A stretch of 64,000 nt of DNA from Volvox africanus (Eukaryota; Chlorophyta; Chlorophyceae; Chlamydomonadales; Volvocaceae), in NCBI GenBank assembly GCA_030268105.1, contig BSDZ01000003.1:682001-746000 (forward strand), given 5' to 3'. Within the stretch, counting starts at the first letter, position 1. Each line of letters starts with the position of its first letter. Below are positions 1 through 11,640 of this stretch, piece after piece. The position numbers and the translations under genes are program-made. The notes under the pieces were generated by a model, which saw only the letters and a list, made by a program, of their open reading frames with translations, was not told the origin of the DNA and made no database searches.

Positions 1-3000
1 GCTCAATGCACATATACCAATTAATGATGCAATAAGGGCCAGGCAGGCCTGGGCGCATTCGAAATATAAACAGGTTTGCGCTTGCCGAGAGTCGCTGGTA
101 AGATTCCCGCTGGCTGATGATCAGGGCAGGTTGTTGAGAGTGAGCCATGCACATATACCAATGAATGATGCAATAAGGGCCAGGCATGCCTGAGGGCATT
201 GCAAATGTAAACAGGTTTGGGCTTGCCGAGAGTCGCTGGTTAGATTCCCGCTGGCTGATAATCAGGGCAGATTGTTGAGAGTGTGCAATGAACATATAAT
301 AAAAATAAATGATGCAATAAGGTCCAGGCATGCCTGGGGGCATTGCAAATGTATACAGGTTTGGGCTTGCCAAGAGTCGCTGATTATATTCTTGCTGGCT
401 GATGATCAGGGCAGGTTGTTGAGAGTGTGCAATGAACATATAATAAAAATAAATGATGCAATAAGGTCCAGGAAGGCCTGGGCACATTGCAAATACAAAA
501 AAGGTTTGGGTTGCCCTAGAGTTGCTGGTTAGTTACCCGCTGGCTGATGATCAGGACAGGTTGTTGAGAGTGAGCCATGCACATATAAGAAAATAAATGA
601 TGCAATAAGGTCCAGGAAGGCCTGGTCACATTGCAAATATAAACAGGTTTGGGCTTGCCAAGAGTAGCTGGTTAGATTCCCGCTGGCTGATGATCAGGGT
701 AGGTTGTTGAGAGTGCGCAATGCACATATACCAATAAATGATGCAATAAGGGCCAGGCATGCCTGGGGGCATTGCAAATGTAAACAGGTTTGGGCTTGCC
801 GAGAGTCGCTGGTTAGATTCCCGCTGGCTGATGATCAGGGCAGGTTGTTGAGAGTGTGCAATGAACATATAATAAAAATAAATGATGCAATAAGGTCCAG
901 GCATGCCTGGGGGCATTGCAAATGTAAACAGGTTTGGGCTTGCCGAGAGTCGCTGATTATATTCTTGCTGGCTGATGATCAGGGCAGGTTGTTGAGAGTG
1001 TGCAATGAACATATAATAAAAATAAATGATGCAATTAGGTCCAGGAAGGCCTGGGCACATTGCAAATACAAAAAAGGTTTGGGTTGCCCTAGAGTTGCTG
1101 GTTAGTTACCCGCTGGCTGATGATCAGGACAGGTTGTTGAGAGTGAGCCATGCACATATAAGAAAATAAGTGATGCAATAAGGTCCAGGAAGGCCTGGTC
1201 ACATTGCAAATATAAACAGGTTTGGGCTTGCCGAAAGTCTCTGGTTAATTCCCGCTGGCTGATGATCAGGGTAGGTTGTTGAGAGTGCGCAATGAACATA
1301 TACCAATAAATGATGCAATAAGGGCCAGGCATGGCTGGGCGCATTTCAAATATAAACAGGTTTGGGCTGGCCGTGAGTCGCTGGTTAGATTCCCGATGCC
1401 TGATGACCAGGGCAGGTTATTGAGGGTGCGCAATGCACATATACCAATTAATGATGCAATAAGGGCCAGGCATGCCTGGGCACATTGCAAATATAAACAA
1501 GTTTGGGCTGGCCGAGAGTCACGGGTTAGATTCCTTCTGGCAGGTTGTTGAGACTGCGCAATGCACATATTTCAATGAATGATGCAATAAGGGCCAGGCA
1601 GGCCTGGGCGCATTGCAAATATAAACAGGTTTGGGCTTGCCTAGAGTTGCTGGTAAGTTACCCGTTGGCTGATGATCAGGGCAGATTGTTCAGAGTGAGC
1701 CATGCACATATACCAATGAATGATGCAATAAGGGCCAGGCGGGCCTAATAGCATTGCAAATTTCAAAAGGTTTTGGGCTGGCCGAGAGTCGCTGGTTAGA
1801 TTCCCGCTGGCTGATGATCAGGGCAGTTTGTTGAGAGTGAGCCATGCGCATATACCAATTAATGATGCAATAAGGTCCAGGCAGGCCTTGGCACATTGCA
1901 AACATAAACAGGTTTGGGCTGGCCGTGAGTCGCTGGTTAGATTCCCGCTGGCTGATGATCAGGGCAGGTTGTTGAGAGTGAGCCATGCACATATACCAAT
2001 GAATGATGCAATAAGGGCCAGGCAGGCCTGGGCGCATTGCAAATATAAACAGGTTTGGGCTTGCCTAGAGTTGCTGGTAAGTTACCCGTTGGCTGATGAT
2101 CAGGGCAGATTGTTCAGAGTGAGCCATGCACATATACCAATGAATGATGCAATAAGGGCCAGGCAGGCCTGAGAGCATTGCAAATTTCAATAGGTTTTGG
2201 GCTGGCCGAGAGTCGCTGGTTAGATTCCCGCTGGCTGATGATCAGGGCAGTTTGTTGAGAGTGAGCCATGCACATATATGAATAAATGATGCAATAAGGT
2301 CCAGGCAGGCCTTGGCACATTGCAAACATAAACAGGTTTGGGCTGGCCGTGAGTCGCTGGTTAGATTCCCGCTGGCAGGTTGTTGAGAGTGCGCAATGCA
2401 CATATACCAATGAATGATGCAATAAGGTCCAGGCAGGCCTGGGCGCAATGCATATTTTAAAGAGGTTTTGGGCTGCCCGAGCATCACCGTTAAGATTCCC
2501 ACTGGCTGATGATCAGGGCAGGTTGTTGAGAGGGAGCCATGCACATATAAGAATAAATGATGCAATAAGGGCCAGGCAGGCCTGGGCGCATTGCAAATTT
2601 CAAATGGTTTTGGGCTGGCCGAGAGTCTCCGGTTAGATTCCCTCTGGCAGGTTGTTGAGAGTGCGCAATGCACATATACCAATTAATGATGCAATAAGGG
2701 CCAGGCAGGCCTGGGCGCAATGCAAATTTTAATAGGTTTTGGGCTGGCCGAGAGTCGCCGGTTAGATTCCCACTGGCTGATGACCAGGGAAGGTTGTTGA
2801 GAGTGCGCAATGCACATATACCAATGAATGATGCAATAAGGTCCAGGCATGCCTGGGTGCATTGCAAATATAAACAAGTTTGGGCTGGCCGAGAGTCGCT
2901 GGATAGATTCCCTCTGGCAGGTTGTTGAGACTGCGCAATGCATATATTGAAATGAATGATGCAATAAGGGCCAGGCAGGCCTGGGGGCATTGCAAATATA

Positions 3001-3754
3001 AACAGGTATGGGCTAGCCGAGAGTTTCTGGTTGGATTCCCGATAGCTGATGATCAGGGTAGGTTGTTGAGAGTGTGCAATGCACATATACCAATTAATGA
3101 TGCAATAAGGGCCAGGCAGGCCTGAGCGCATTGTGATTTCATTAGGTTTTGTGCTGGCCGAGAGTCGCTGGTTAGTTTCCCGCTGGCTGATGATCAGGGC
3201 ACGTTGTTGAGAGTGAGCCATGCACATATACCAATAAATGATGCAATAAGGGCCAGGCATGGCTGGGCACATTGCAAATATAAACAAGTTTGGGCTGGCC
3301 AAGAGTCTCCGGTTAGATTCCCTCTGGCAGGTTGTTGAGAGTGCGCAATGCACATATACCAATTAATGATGCAATAAGGTCGAGGCAGGCCTGAGAGCAT
3401 TGCAAATTTCAATAGGTTTTGGGCTGGCCGAGAGTCGCTGGTTAGATTCCCGCTAGCTGATGATCAGGGCAGGTTGTTGAGAGTGGGCAATGCACATATT
3501 TCAATGCATGATGCAATAAGGTCCAGGCAGGCCTGGGCGAATTGCAAAGATTAACAGGTTTTGGTCTGGCCGAGAGTCGCTGGTTAGATTCCTGCTGGCT
3601 GATGATCAGGGCAGTTTGTTGAGAGTGAGCCATGCACATATAAGAATAAATGATGCAATAAGGTCCAGTAAGGCGTGGGCGCATTGCAAATATAAACAAG
3701 TTTGGGCTGACGGTGAGTCACGGGATAGATTCCCTCTGGCAGGTTGTTGAGACT
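1..3754. repeat. 3.75-kb higher-order repeat, copy 1
   Basis: This block of about 27 monomers is repeated at 3,755 with an offset of 3,753-3,754 bp. Both copies begin at GCTCAATGCACATATACC and contain the 144-bp monomers with the ATAATAAAAATAAATG start. Differences from copy 2 are few: one A fewer in copy 2's A-run near 4,250, a GTGAG versus TAGAG change near 1,370/5,124, GAGCG versus GGGCG near 3,122/6,876, and ATAAAC versus ATATAC near 3,690/7,443. The window starts inside this copy, so its true left border is not known. Confidence 0.93.
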
Positions 3755-6700
3755 GCTCAATGCACATATACCAATTAATGATGCAATAAGGGCCAGGCAG
3801 GCCTGGGCGCATTCGAAATATAAACAGGTTTGCGCTTGCCGAGAGTCGCTGGTAAGATTCCCGCTGGCTGATGATCAGGGCAGGTTGTTGAGAGTGAGCC
3901 ATGCACATATACCAATGAATGATGCAATAAGGGCCAGGCATGCCTGAGGGCATTGCAAATGTAAACAGGTTTGGGCTTGCCGAGAGTCGCTGGTTAGATT
4001 CCCGCTGGCTGATAATCAGGGCAGATTGTTGAGAGTGTGCAATGAACATATAATAAAAATAAATGATGCAATAAGGTCCAGGCATGCCTGGGGGCATTGC
4101 AAATGTATACAGGTTTGGGCTTGCCAAGAGTCGCTGATTATATTCTTGCTGGCTGATGATCAGGGCAGGTTGTTGAGAGTGTGCAATGAACATATAATAA
4201 AAATAAATGATGCAATAAGGTCCAGGAAGGCCTGGGCACATTGCAAATACAAAAAGGTTTGGGTTGCCCTAGAGTTGCTGGTTAGTTACCCGCTGGCTGA
4301 TGATCAGGACAGGTTGTTGAGAGTGAGCCATGCACATATAAGAAAATAAATGATGCAATAAGGTCCAGGAAGGCCTGGTCACATTGCAAATATAAACAGG
4401 TTTGGGCTTGCCAAGAGTAGCTGGTTAGATTCCCGCTGGCTGATGATCAGGGTAGGTTGTTGAGAGTGCGCAATGCACATATACCAATAAATGATGCAAT
4501 AAGGGCCAGGCATGCCTGGGGGCATTGCAAATGTAAACAGGTTTGGGCTTGCCGAGAGTCGCTGGTTAGATTCCCGCTGGCTGATGATCAGGGCAGGTTG
4601 TTGAGAGTGTGCAATGAACATATAATAAAAATAAATGATGCAATAAGGTCCAGGCATGCCTGGGGGCATTGCAAATGTAAACAGGTTTGGGCTTGCCGAG
4701 AGTCGCTGATTATATTCTTGCTGGCTGATGATCAGGGCAGGTTGTTGAGAGTGTGCAATGAACATATAATAAAAATAAATGATGCAATTAGGTCCAGGAA
4801 GGCCTGGGCACATTGCAAATACAAAAAAGGTTTGGGTTGCCCTAGAGTTGCTGGTTAGTTACCCGCTGGCTGATGATCAGGACAGGTTGTTGAGAGTGAG
4901 CCATGCACATATAAGAAAATAAGTGATGCAATAAGGTCCAGGAAGGCCTGGTCACATTGCAAATATAAACAGGTTTGGGCTTGCCGAAAGTCTCTGGTTA
5001 ATTCCCGCTGGCTGATGATCAGGGTAGGTTGTTGAGAGTGCGCAATGAACATATACCAATAAATGATGCAATAAGGGCCAGGCATGGCTGGGCGCATTTC
5101 AAATATAAACAGGTTTGGGCTGGCCTAGAGTCGCTGGTTAGATTCCCGATGCCTGATGACCAGGGCAGGTTATTGAGGGTGCGCAATGCACATATACCAA
5201 TTAATGATGCAATAAGGGCCAGGCATGCCTGGGCACATTGCAAATATAAACAAGTTTGGGCTGGCCGAGAGTCACGGGTTAGATTCCTTCTGGCAGGTTG
5301 TTGAGACTGCGCAATGCACATATTTCAATGAATGATGCAATAAGGGCCAGGCAGGCCTGGGCGCATTGCAAATATAAACAGGTTTGGGCTTGCCTAGAGT
5401 TGCTGGTAAGTTACCCGTTGGCTGATGATCAGGGCAGATTGTTCAGAGTGAGCCATGCACATATACCAATGAATGATGCAATAAGGGCCAGGCGGGCCTA
5501 ATAGCATTGCAAATTTCAAAAGGTTTTGGGCTGGCCGAGAGTCGCTGGTTAGATTCCCGCTGGCTGATGATCAGGGCAGTTTGTTGAGAGTGAGCCATGC
5601 GCATATACCAATTAATGATGCAATAAGGTCCAGGCAGGCCTTGGCACATTGCAAACATAAACAGGTTTGGGCTGGCCGTGAGTCGCTGGTTAGATTCCCG
5701 CTGGCTGATGATCAGGGCAGGTTGTTGAGAGTGAGCCATGCACATATACCAATGAATGATGCAATAAGGGCCAGGCAGGCCTGGGCGCATTGCAAATATA
5801 AACAGGTTTGGGCTTGCCTAGAGTTGCTGGTAAGTTACCCGTTGGCTGATGATCAGGGCAGATTGTTCAGAGTGAGCCATGCACATATACCAATGAATGA
5901 TGCAATAAGGGCCAGGCAGGCCTGAGAGCATTGCAAATTTCAATAGGTTTTGGGCTGGCCGAGAGTCGCTGGTTAGATTCCCGCTGGCTGATGATCAGGG
6001 CAGTTTGTTGAGAGTGAGCCATGCACATATATGAATAAATGATGCAATAAGGTCCAGGCAGGCCTTGGCACATTGCAAACATAAACAGGTTTGGGCTGGC
6101 CGTGAGTCGCTGGTTAGATTCCCGCTGGCAGGTTGTTGAGAGTGCGCAATGCACATATACCAATGAATGATGCAATAAGGTCCAGGCAGGCCTGGGCGCA
6201 ATGCATATTTTAAAGAGGTTTTGGGCTGCCCGAGCATCACCGTTAAGATTCCCACTGGCTGATGATCAGGGCAGGTTGTTGAGAGGGAGCCATGCACATA
6301 TAAGAATAAATGATGCAATAAGGGCCAGGCAGGCCTGGGCGCATTGCAAATTTCAAATGGTTTTGGGCTGGCCGAGAGTCTCCGGTTAGATTCCCTCTGG
6401 CAGGTTGTTGAGAGTGCGCAATGCACATATACCAATTAATGATGCAATAAGGGCCAGGCAGGCCTGGGCGCAATGCAAATTTTAATAGGTTTTGGGCTGG
6501 CCGAGAGTCGCCGGTTAGATTCCCACTGGCTGATGACCAGGGAAGGTTGTTGAGAGTGCGCAATGCACATATACCAATGAATGATGCAATAAGGTCCAGG
6601 CATGCCTGGGTGCATTGCAAATATAAACAAGTTTGGGCTGGCCGAGAGTCGCTGGATAGATTCCCTCTGGCAGGTTGTTGAGACTGCGCAATGCATATAT

Positions 6701-7507
6701 TGAAATGAATGATGCAATAAGGGCCAGGCAGGCCTGGGGGCATTGCAAATATAAACAGGTATGGGCTAGCCGAGAGTTTCTGGTTGGATTCCCGATAGCT
6801 GATGATCAGGGTAGGTTGTTGAGAGTGTGCAATGCACATATACCAATTAATGATGCAATAAGGGCCAGGCAGGCCTGGGCGCATTGTGATTTCATTAGGT
6901 TTTGTGCTGGCCGAGAGTCGCTGGTTAGTTTCCCGCTGGCTGATGATCAGGGCACGTTGTTGAGAGTGAGCCATGCACATATACCAATAAATGATGCAAT
7001 AAGGGCCAGGCATGGCTGGGCACATTGCAAATATAAACAAGTTTGGGCTGGCCAAGAGTCTCCGGTTAGATTCCCTCTGGCAGGTTGTTGAGAGTGCGCA
7101 ATGCACATATACCAATTAATGATGCAATAAGGTCGAGGCAGGCCTGAGAGCATTGCAAATTTCAATAGGTTTTGGGCTGGCCGAGAGTCGCTGGTTAGAT
7201 TCCCGCTAGCTGATGATCAGGGCAGGTTGTTGAGAGTGGGCAATGCACATATTTCAATGCATGATGCAATAAGGTCCAGGCAGGCCTGGGCGAATTGCAA
7301 AGATTAACAGGTTTTGGTCTGGCCGAGAGTCGCTGGTTAGATTCCTGCTGGCTGATGATCAGGGCAGTTTGTTGAGAGTGAGCCATGCACATATAAGAAT
7401 AAATGATGCAATAAGGTCCAGTAAGGCGTGGGCGCATTGCAAATATATACAAGTTTGGGCTGACGGTGAGTCACGGGATAGATTCCCTCTGGCAGGTTGT
7501 TGAGACT
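3755..7507. repeat. 3.75-kb higher-order repeat, copy 2
   Basis: Second tandem copy of the 3,753-bp unit, matching copy 1 monomer by monomer with only a few single-base changes. The next unit starts at 7,508 with the same GCTCAATGCAC landmark, so the period is defined on both sides. Confidence 0.93.
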
Positions 7508-9240
7508 GCTCAATGCACATATACCAATTAATGATGCAATAAGGGCCAGGCAGGCCTGGGCGCATTCGAAATATAAACAGGTTTGGGCTTGCCGAGAGTC
7601 GCTGATTATATTCTTGCTGGCTGATGATCAGGGCAGGTTGTTGAGAGTGTGCAATGAACATATAATAAAAATAAATGATGCAATAAGGTCCAGGCAGGCC
7701 TGGGCGCATTGCAAATACAAAAAAGGTTTGGGTTGCCCTAGAGTTGCTGGTTAGTTACCCGCTGGCTGATGATCAGGACAGGTTGTTGAGAGTGAGCCAT
7801 GCACATATAAGAAAATAAATGATGCAATAAGGTCCAGGAAGGCCTGGTCACATTGCAAATATAAACAGGTTTGGGCTTGCCGAGAGTAGCTGGTTAGATT
7901 CCCGCTGGCTGATGATCAGGGTAGGTTGTTGAGAGTGCGCAATGCACATATACCAATAAATGATGCAATAAGGGCCAGGCATGCCTGGGGGCATTGCAAA
8001 TGTAAACAGGTTTGGGCTTGCCGAGAGTCGCTGGTTAGATTCCCGCTGGCTGATGATCAGGGCAGGTTGTTGAGAGTGTGCAATGAACATATAATAAAAA
8101 TAAATGATGCAATAAGGTCCAGGCATGCCTGGGGGCATTGCAAATGTAAACAGGTTTGGGCTTGCCGAGAGTCGCTGATTATATTCTTGCTGGCTGATGA
8201 TCAGGGCAGGTTGTTGAGAGTGTGCAATGAACATATAATAAAAATAAATGATGCAATAAGGTCCAGGAAGGCCTGGGCACATTGCAAATACAAAAAAGGT
8301 TTGGGTTGCCCTAGAGTTGCTGGTTAGTTACCCGCTGGCTGATGATCAGGACAGGTTGTTGAGAGTGAGCCATGCACATATAAGAAAATAAGTGATGCAA
8401 TAAGGTCCAGGAAGGCCTGGTCACATTGCAAATATAAACAGGTTTGGGCTTGCCGAAAGTCTCTGGTTAGATTCCCGCTGGCTGATGATCAGGGTAGGTT
8501 GTTGAGAGTGCGCAATGAACATATACCAATAAATGATGCAATAAGGGCCAGGCATGGCTGGGCGCATTTCAAATATAAACAGGTTTGGGCTGGCCGTGAG
8601 TCGCTGGTTAGATTCCCGATGCCTGATGACCAGGGCAGGTTATTGAGGGTGCGCAATGCACATATACCAATTAATGATGCAATAAGGGCCAGGCATGCCT
8701 GGGCACATTGCAAATATAAACAAGTTTGGGCTGGCCGAGAGTCACGGGTTAGATTCCTTCTGGCAGGTTGTTGAGACTGCGCAATGCACATATTTCAATG
8801 AATGATGCAATAAGGGCCAGGCAGGCCTGGGCGCATTGCAAATATAAACAGGTTTGGGCTTGCCAAGAGTTGCTGGTAAGTTACCCGTTGGCTGATGATC
8901 AGGGCAGATTGTTCAGAGTGAGCCATGCACATATACCAATGAATGATGCAATAAGGGCCAGGCGGGCCTAATAGCATTGCAAATTTCAAAAGGTTTTGGG
9001 CTGGCCGAGAGTCGCTGGTTAGATTCCCGCTGGCTGATGATCAGGGCAGTTTGTTGAGAGTGAGCCATGCGCATATACCAATTAATGATGCAATAAGGTC
9101 CAGGCAGGCCTTGGCACATTGCAAACATAAACAGGTTTGGGCTGGCCGTGAGTCGCTGGTTAGATTCCCGCTGGCTGATGATCAGGGCAGGTTGTTGAGA
9201 GTGAGCCATGCACATATACCAATGAATGATGCAATAAGGG
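7508..9240. repeat. 3.75-kb higher-order repeat, partial copy 3 with internal deletion
   Basis: The third copy starts like the other two. After its first monomer it jumps to the monomer carrying TCGCTGATTATATTCTTG, so two monomers (about 284 bp) are missing, and the offset to copy 2 falls from 3,753 to 3,470. The match continues to about 9,240 and then passes into the 821-bp repeat. Loss of a whole number of monomers is the pattern expected from unequal exchange or slippage between neighbouring units. Confidence 0.87.
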
Positions 9241-10140
9241 CCAGACATGGCTGGGCGCATTGCAAATATAACCAAGTTTGGGCTGGCCGAGAGTCTCCTG
9301 TTAGATTCCCTCTGGCAGGTTGTTGACAGTGAGCCATGCACATGTAAGAATAAATGATGCAATAAGGGCCAGGCATGGCTGGGCGCATTTCAAATATAAA
9401 CAGGTTTGGGCTGGCCGTGAGTCGCTGGTTAGATTCCCGCTGCCTGATGATCAGGGCAGGTTAATGAGGGTGCGCAATGCACATATACCGATTAATGATG
9501 CAATAAGGGCCAGGCATGCCTGGGCACATTGCAAATATAAACAAGTTTGGGCTGGCCGAGAGTCACGGGTTAGATTCCTTCTGGCAGGTTGTTGAGACTG
9601 CGCAATGCACATATATCAATGAATGATGCAATAAGGGCCAGGCAGGCCTGGGCGCATTGCAAATATAAACAGGTTTGGGCTTGCCTAGAGTTGCTGGTAA
9701 GTTACCCGTTGGCTGATGATCAGGGCAGATTGTTCAGAGTGAGCCATGCACATATACCAATGAATGATGCAATAAGGGCCAGGCAGGCCTGAAAGCATTG
9801 CGAATTTCAATAGGTTTTGGGCTGGCCGAGAGTCGCTGGTTAGATTCCCGCTGGCTGATGATCAGGGCAGTTTGTTGAGAGTGAGCCATGCACATATATG
9901 AATAAATGATGCAATAAGGTCCAGGCAGGCCTTGGCACATTCCAAACATAAGCAGGTTTGGGCTGGCCGTGAGTCGCTGGTTAGATTCCCGCTGGCTGAT
10001 GATCAGGGCAGGTTGTTGAGAGTGAGCCATGCACATATACCAATGAATGATGCAATAAGGGCCAGACATGGCTGGGCGCATTGCAAATATAACCAAGTTT
10101 GGGCTGGCCGAGAGTCTCCTGTTAGATTCCCTCTGGCAGG
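8499..10140. repeat. 821-bp higher-order repeat, two copies
   Basis: Sequence from 8,499 recurs at 9,320 with an offset of 821 bp, and the same offset is seen at 8,768/9,589 and 9,182/10,003. The length fits six monomers, four long and two short. A third, partial copy begins at about 10,141 and diverges within one monomer. The first copy overlaps the end of the 3.75-kb repeat, so this duplication arose from that unit's tail. Confidence 0.85.
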
Positions 10141-10690
10141 TTGTTGACAGTGAGCCATGCACATGTAAGAATAAATGATGCAATAAGGGCCAGGCAGGCC
10201 TGGGCGCATTGCAAATATAAACAGGTTTGGGCTGGCAGAGAGTCGCTGGTTAGATTCCCGCTGGCTGATGATCAAGGCAGGTTGTTGAGAGTGAGCCATG
10301 CACATATACCAATGAATGATGCAATAAGGGCCAGGCATGGCTGGGCGCATTGCAAATATAAACAAGATTGGGCTGGCCGAGAGTCGCCGGTTAGATTCCC
10401 TCTGGCAGGTTGTTGAGACTGCGCAATGCACATATATCAATGAATGATGCAATGAGGGCCAGGCAGGCCTGGGCGCATTGCAAATATAAACAGGTTTGGG
10501 CTGGCCGAGAGTCGCTGGTTAGATTCTCGCTGGCTGATGATCAGGGCAGGTTGTTGAGAGTGAGCCATGCGCATATACCAATTATTGATGCAATATGGTC
10601 CAGGCAGGCCTGGGCGCATTGCAAATATAAACAGGTTTGGGCTGGCCGAGAGTCGCTGGTTAGATTCCCGCTGGCTGATGATCATGGCAG
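10141..10690. repeat. Mixed long and short satellite monomers
   Basis: Four monomers, three long and one short, mostly with the second variable block AAATATAAACAGG. They continue the 821-bp unit for one monomer and then form new combinations. Nothing other than satellite is seen. Confidence 0.85.
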
Positions 10691-11100
10691 GTTGTTAACA
10701 GTGAGCCATGCACATGTAAGAATAAATGATGCAATTAGGGCCAGGCAGCCTTGAAAGAACTGCAAATAATACCAGGTTTGGGCTGGCCGAGTATTACCGT
10801 TTAGATTCCCACTGGCTGATGATCAGGGCAGATTGTTGAGAGTAAGCCATGCACATGTAAGAATAAATGATGCAATTAGGTCAAGGCAGCCCTGAAAGAA
10901 TTGCAAATATTTAAAGGATTGGGCTGGCCGAGTATTACCGTTTAGATTCCCACTGGCTGATGATCAGGGCAGATTGTTGAGAGTGAGCCATGCACATGTA
11001 AGAATAAATGATGCAATTAGGTCCAGGCAGCCCTGAAAGAGTTGCAAATATTAAAAGGATTGGGCTGGCCGAGTGTCGCCGGTTAGATTCCCGCTGGCAG
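10691..11100. repeat. Divergent satellite subfamily II cluster
   Basis: Three consecutive monomers share an ACATGTAAGAATAAATG start, a CAGCCTTGAAAGAACTGC or CAGCCCTGAAAGAATTGC centre in place of CAGGCCTGGGCGCATTGC, and GAGTATTACCGTTTAGATTC in place of GAGAGTCGCTGGTTAGATTC. The same cluster recurs through the array, for example at 13,190, 16,600, 20,540, 21,840, 23,280, 24,570, 26,490 and 28,330. The centre of this subfamily has lost the GC-rich palindrome found in the main family. Confidence 0.85.
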
Positions 11101-11389
11101 ATTTTTAAGAGTGCGCAATTCACATATACTAATAAATGATGCCATAAGGGCCAGGCAGGGCTGGGCGCATTGCAAATTTCAATAGGTTCGGGCTGGCCGA
11201 GAGTCACCGGTTCGAATCCCACTGGCTGATGATCAGGGCAGGTTGTAAAGAGTGCGCAATGCACATTTAAGAATAAATGATGCAATAAGGTCCACGCAGG
11301 CCTGGGCGCATTGCAAATTTCAAAATGTTTAGGCTGGACGAGTGTCACCGGTTAGAATCCCACTGGCTGATGATCAGGGCAGGTTGTTG

Positions 11390-11640
11390 AGGGTGCGCAA
11401 TGATGATGATGGTGATGATGATGATCATGGCAGGTTGTTGAGAGTGAGCCTTGCACATATAAGAATAAATGATGCAATTAGGGCCAGGCAGACCTGGGCG
11501 CATTGCAAATTTTAACAGGTTTGGGCTAGGCGAGGGTCTCCTGTAATATTCCCACTGGCTGATGATCAGGGCAGGATGTTGAGAGTGCGCAATTATGATG
11601 ATGATGATGATGATGATGATGATCAGGGCATGTTGTTGAG
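11390..11640. repeat. Truncated monomers with GAT/ATG microsatellite tracts
   Basis: After GAGGGTGCGCAATGATG (near 11,400) and GAGAGTGCGCAATTATG (near 11,595), the body of the monomer is replaced by a GAT-repeat tract. The tract then rejoins the monomer at GATCATGGCAGG or GATCAGGGCATG. The tract at 11,595-11,623 is almost pure ATG repeat. The flanks are normal monomers, so this looks like an internal deletion followed by slippage expansion. Confidence 0.85.
11595..11623. repeat. ATG/GAT trinucleotide microsatellite
   Basis: About nine consecutive ATG triplets lie between GCGCAATT and CAGGGCATG. Equivalent near-pure tracts are at 29,223-29,248, 35,940-35,965, 47,731-47,755, 61,435-61,460 and 62,440-62,464. 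Confidence 0.93.

Noticed and set aside
2490..3362. Long open frames in the satellite (60-290 codons on both strands) as protein-coding genes
   Set aside because: They repeat the 47-codon monomer, are open in several frames at once, often begin at TTG, end wherever a short monomer or indel occurs, and have no promoter, domain or start context.
11194..11220. Functional tRNA gene or SINE promoter
   Set aside because: A-box-like and B-box-like motifs are a few bases apart instead of about 30-60, and no cloverleaf can be drawn around them.
11595..11623. Telomeric repeats near the microsatellites
   Set aside because: The tracts are ATG/GAT triplets; no TTAGGG-, TTTAGGG- or similar G-rich telomere repeat was seen.
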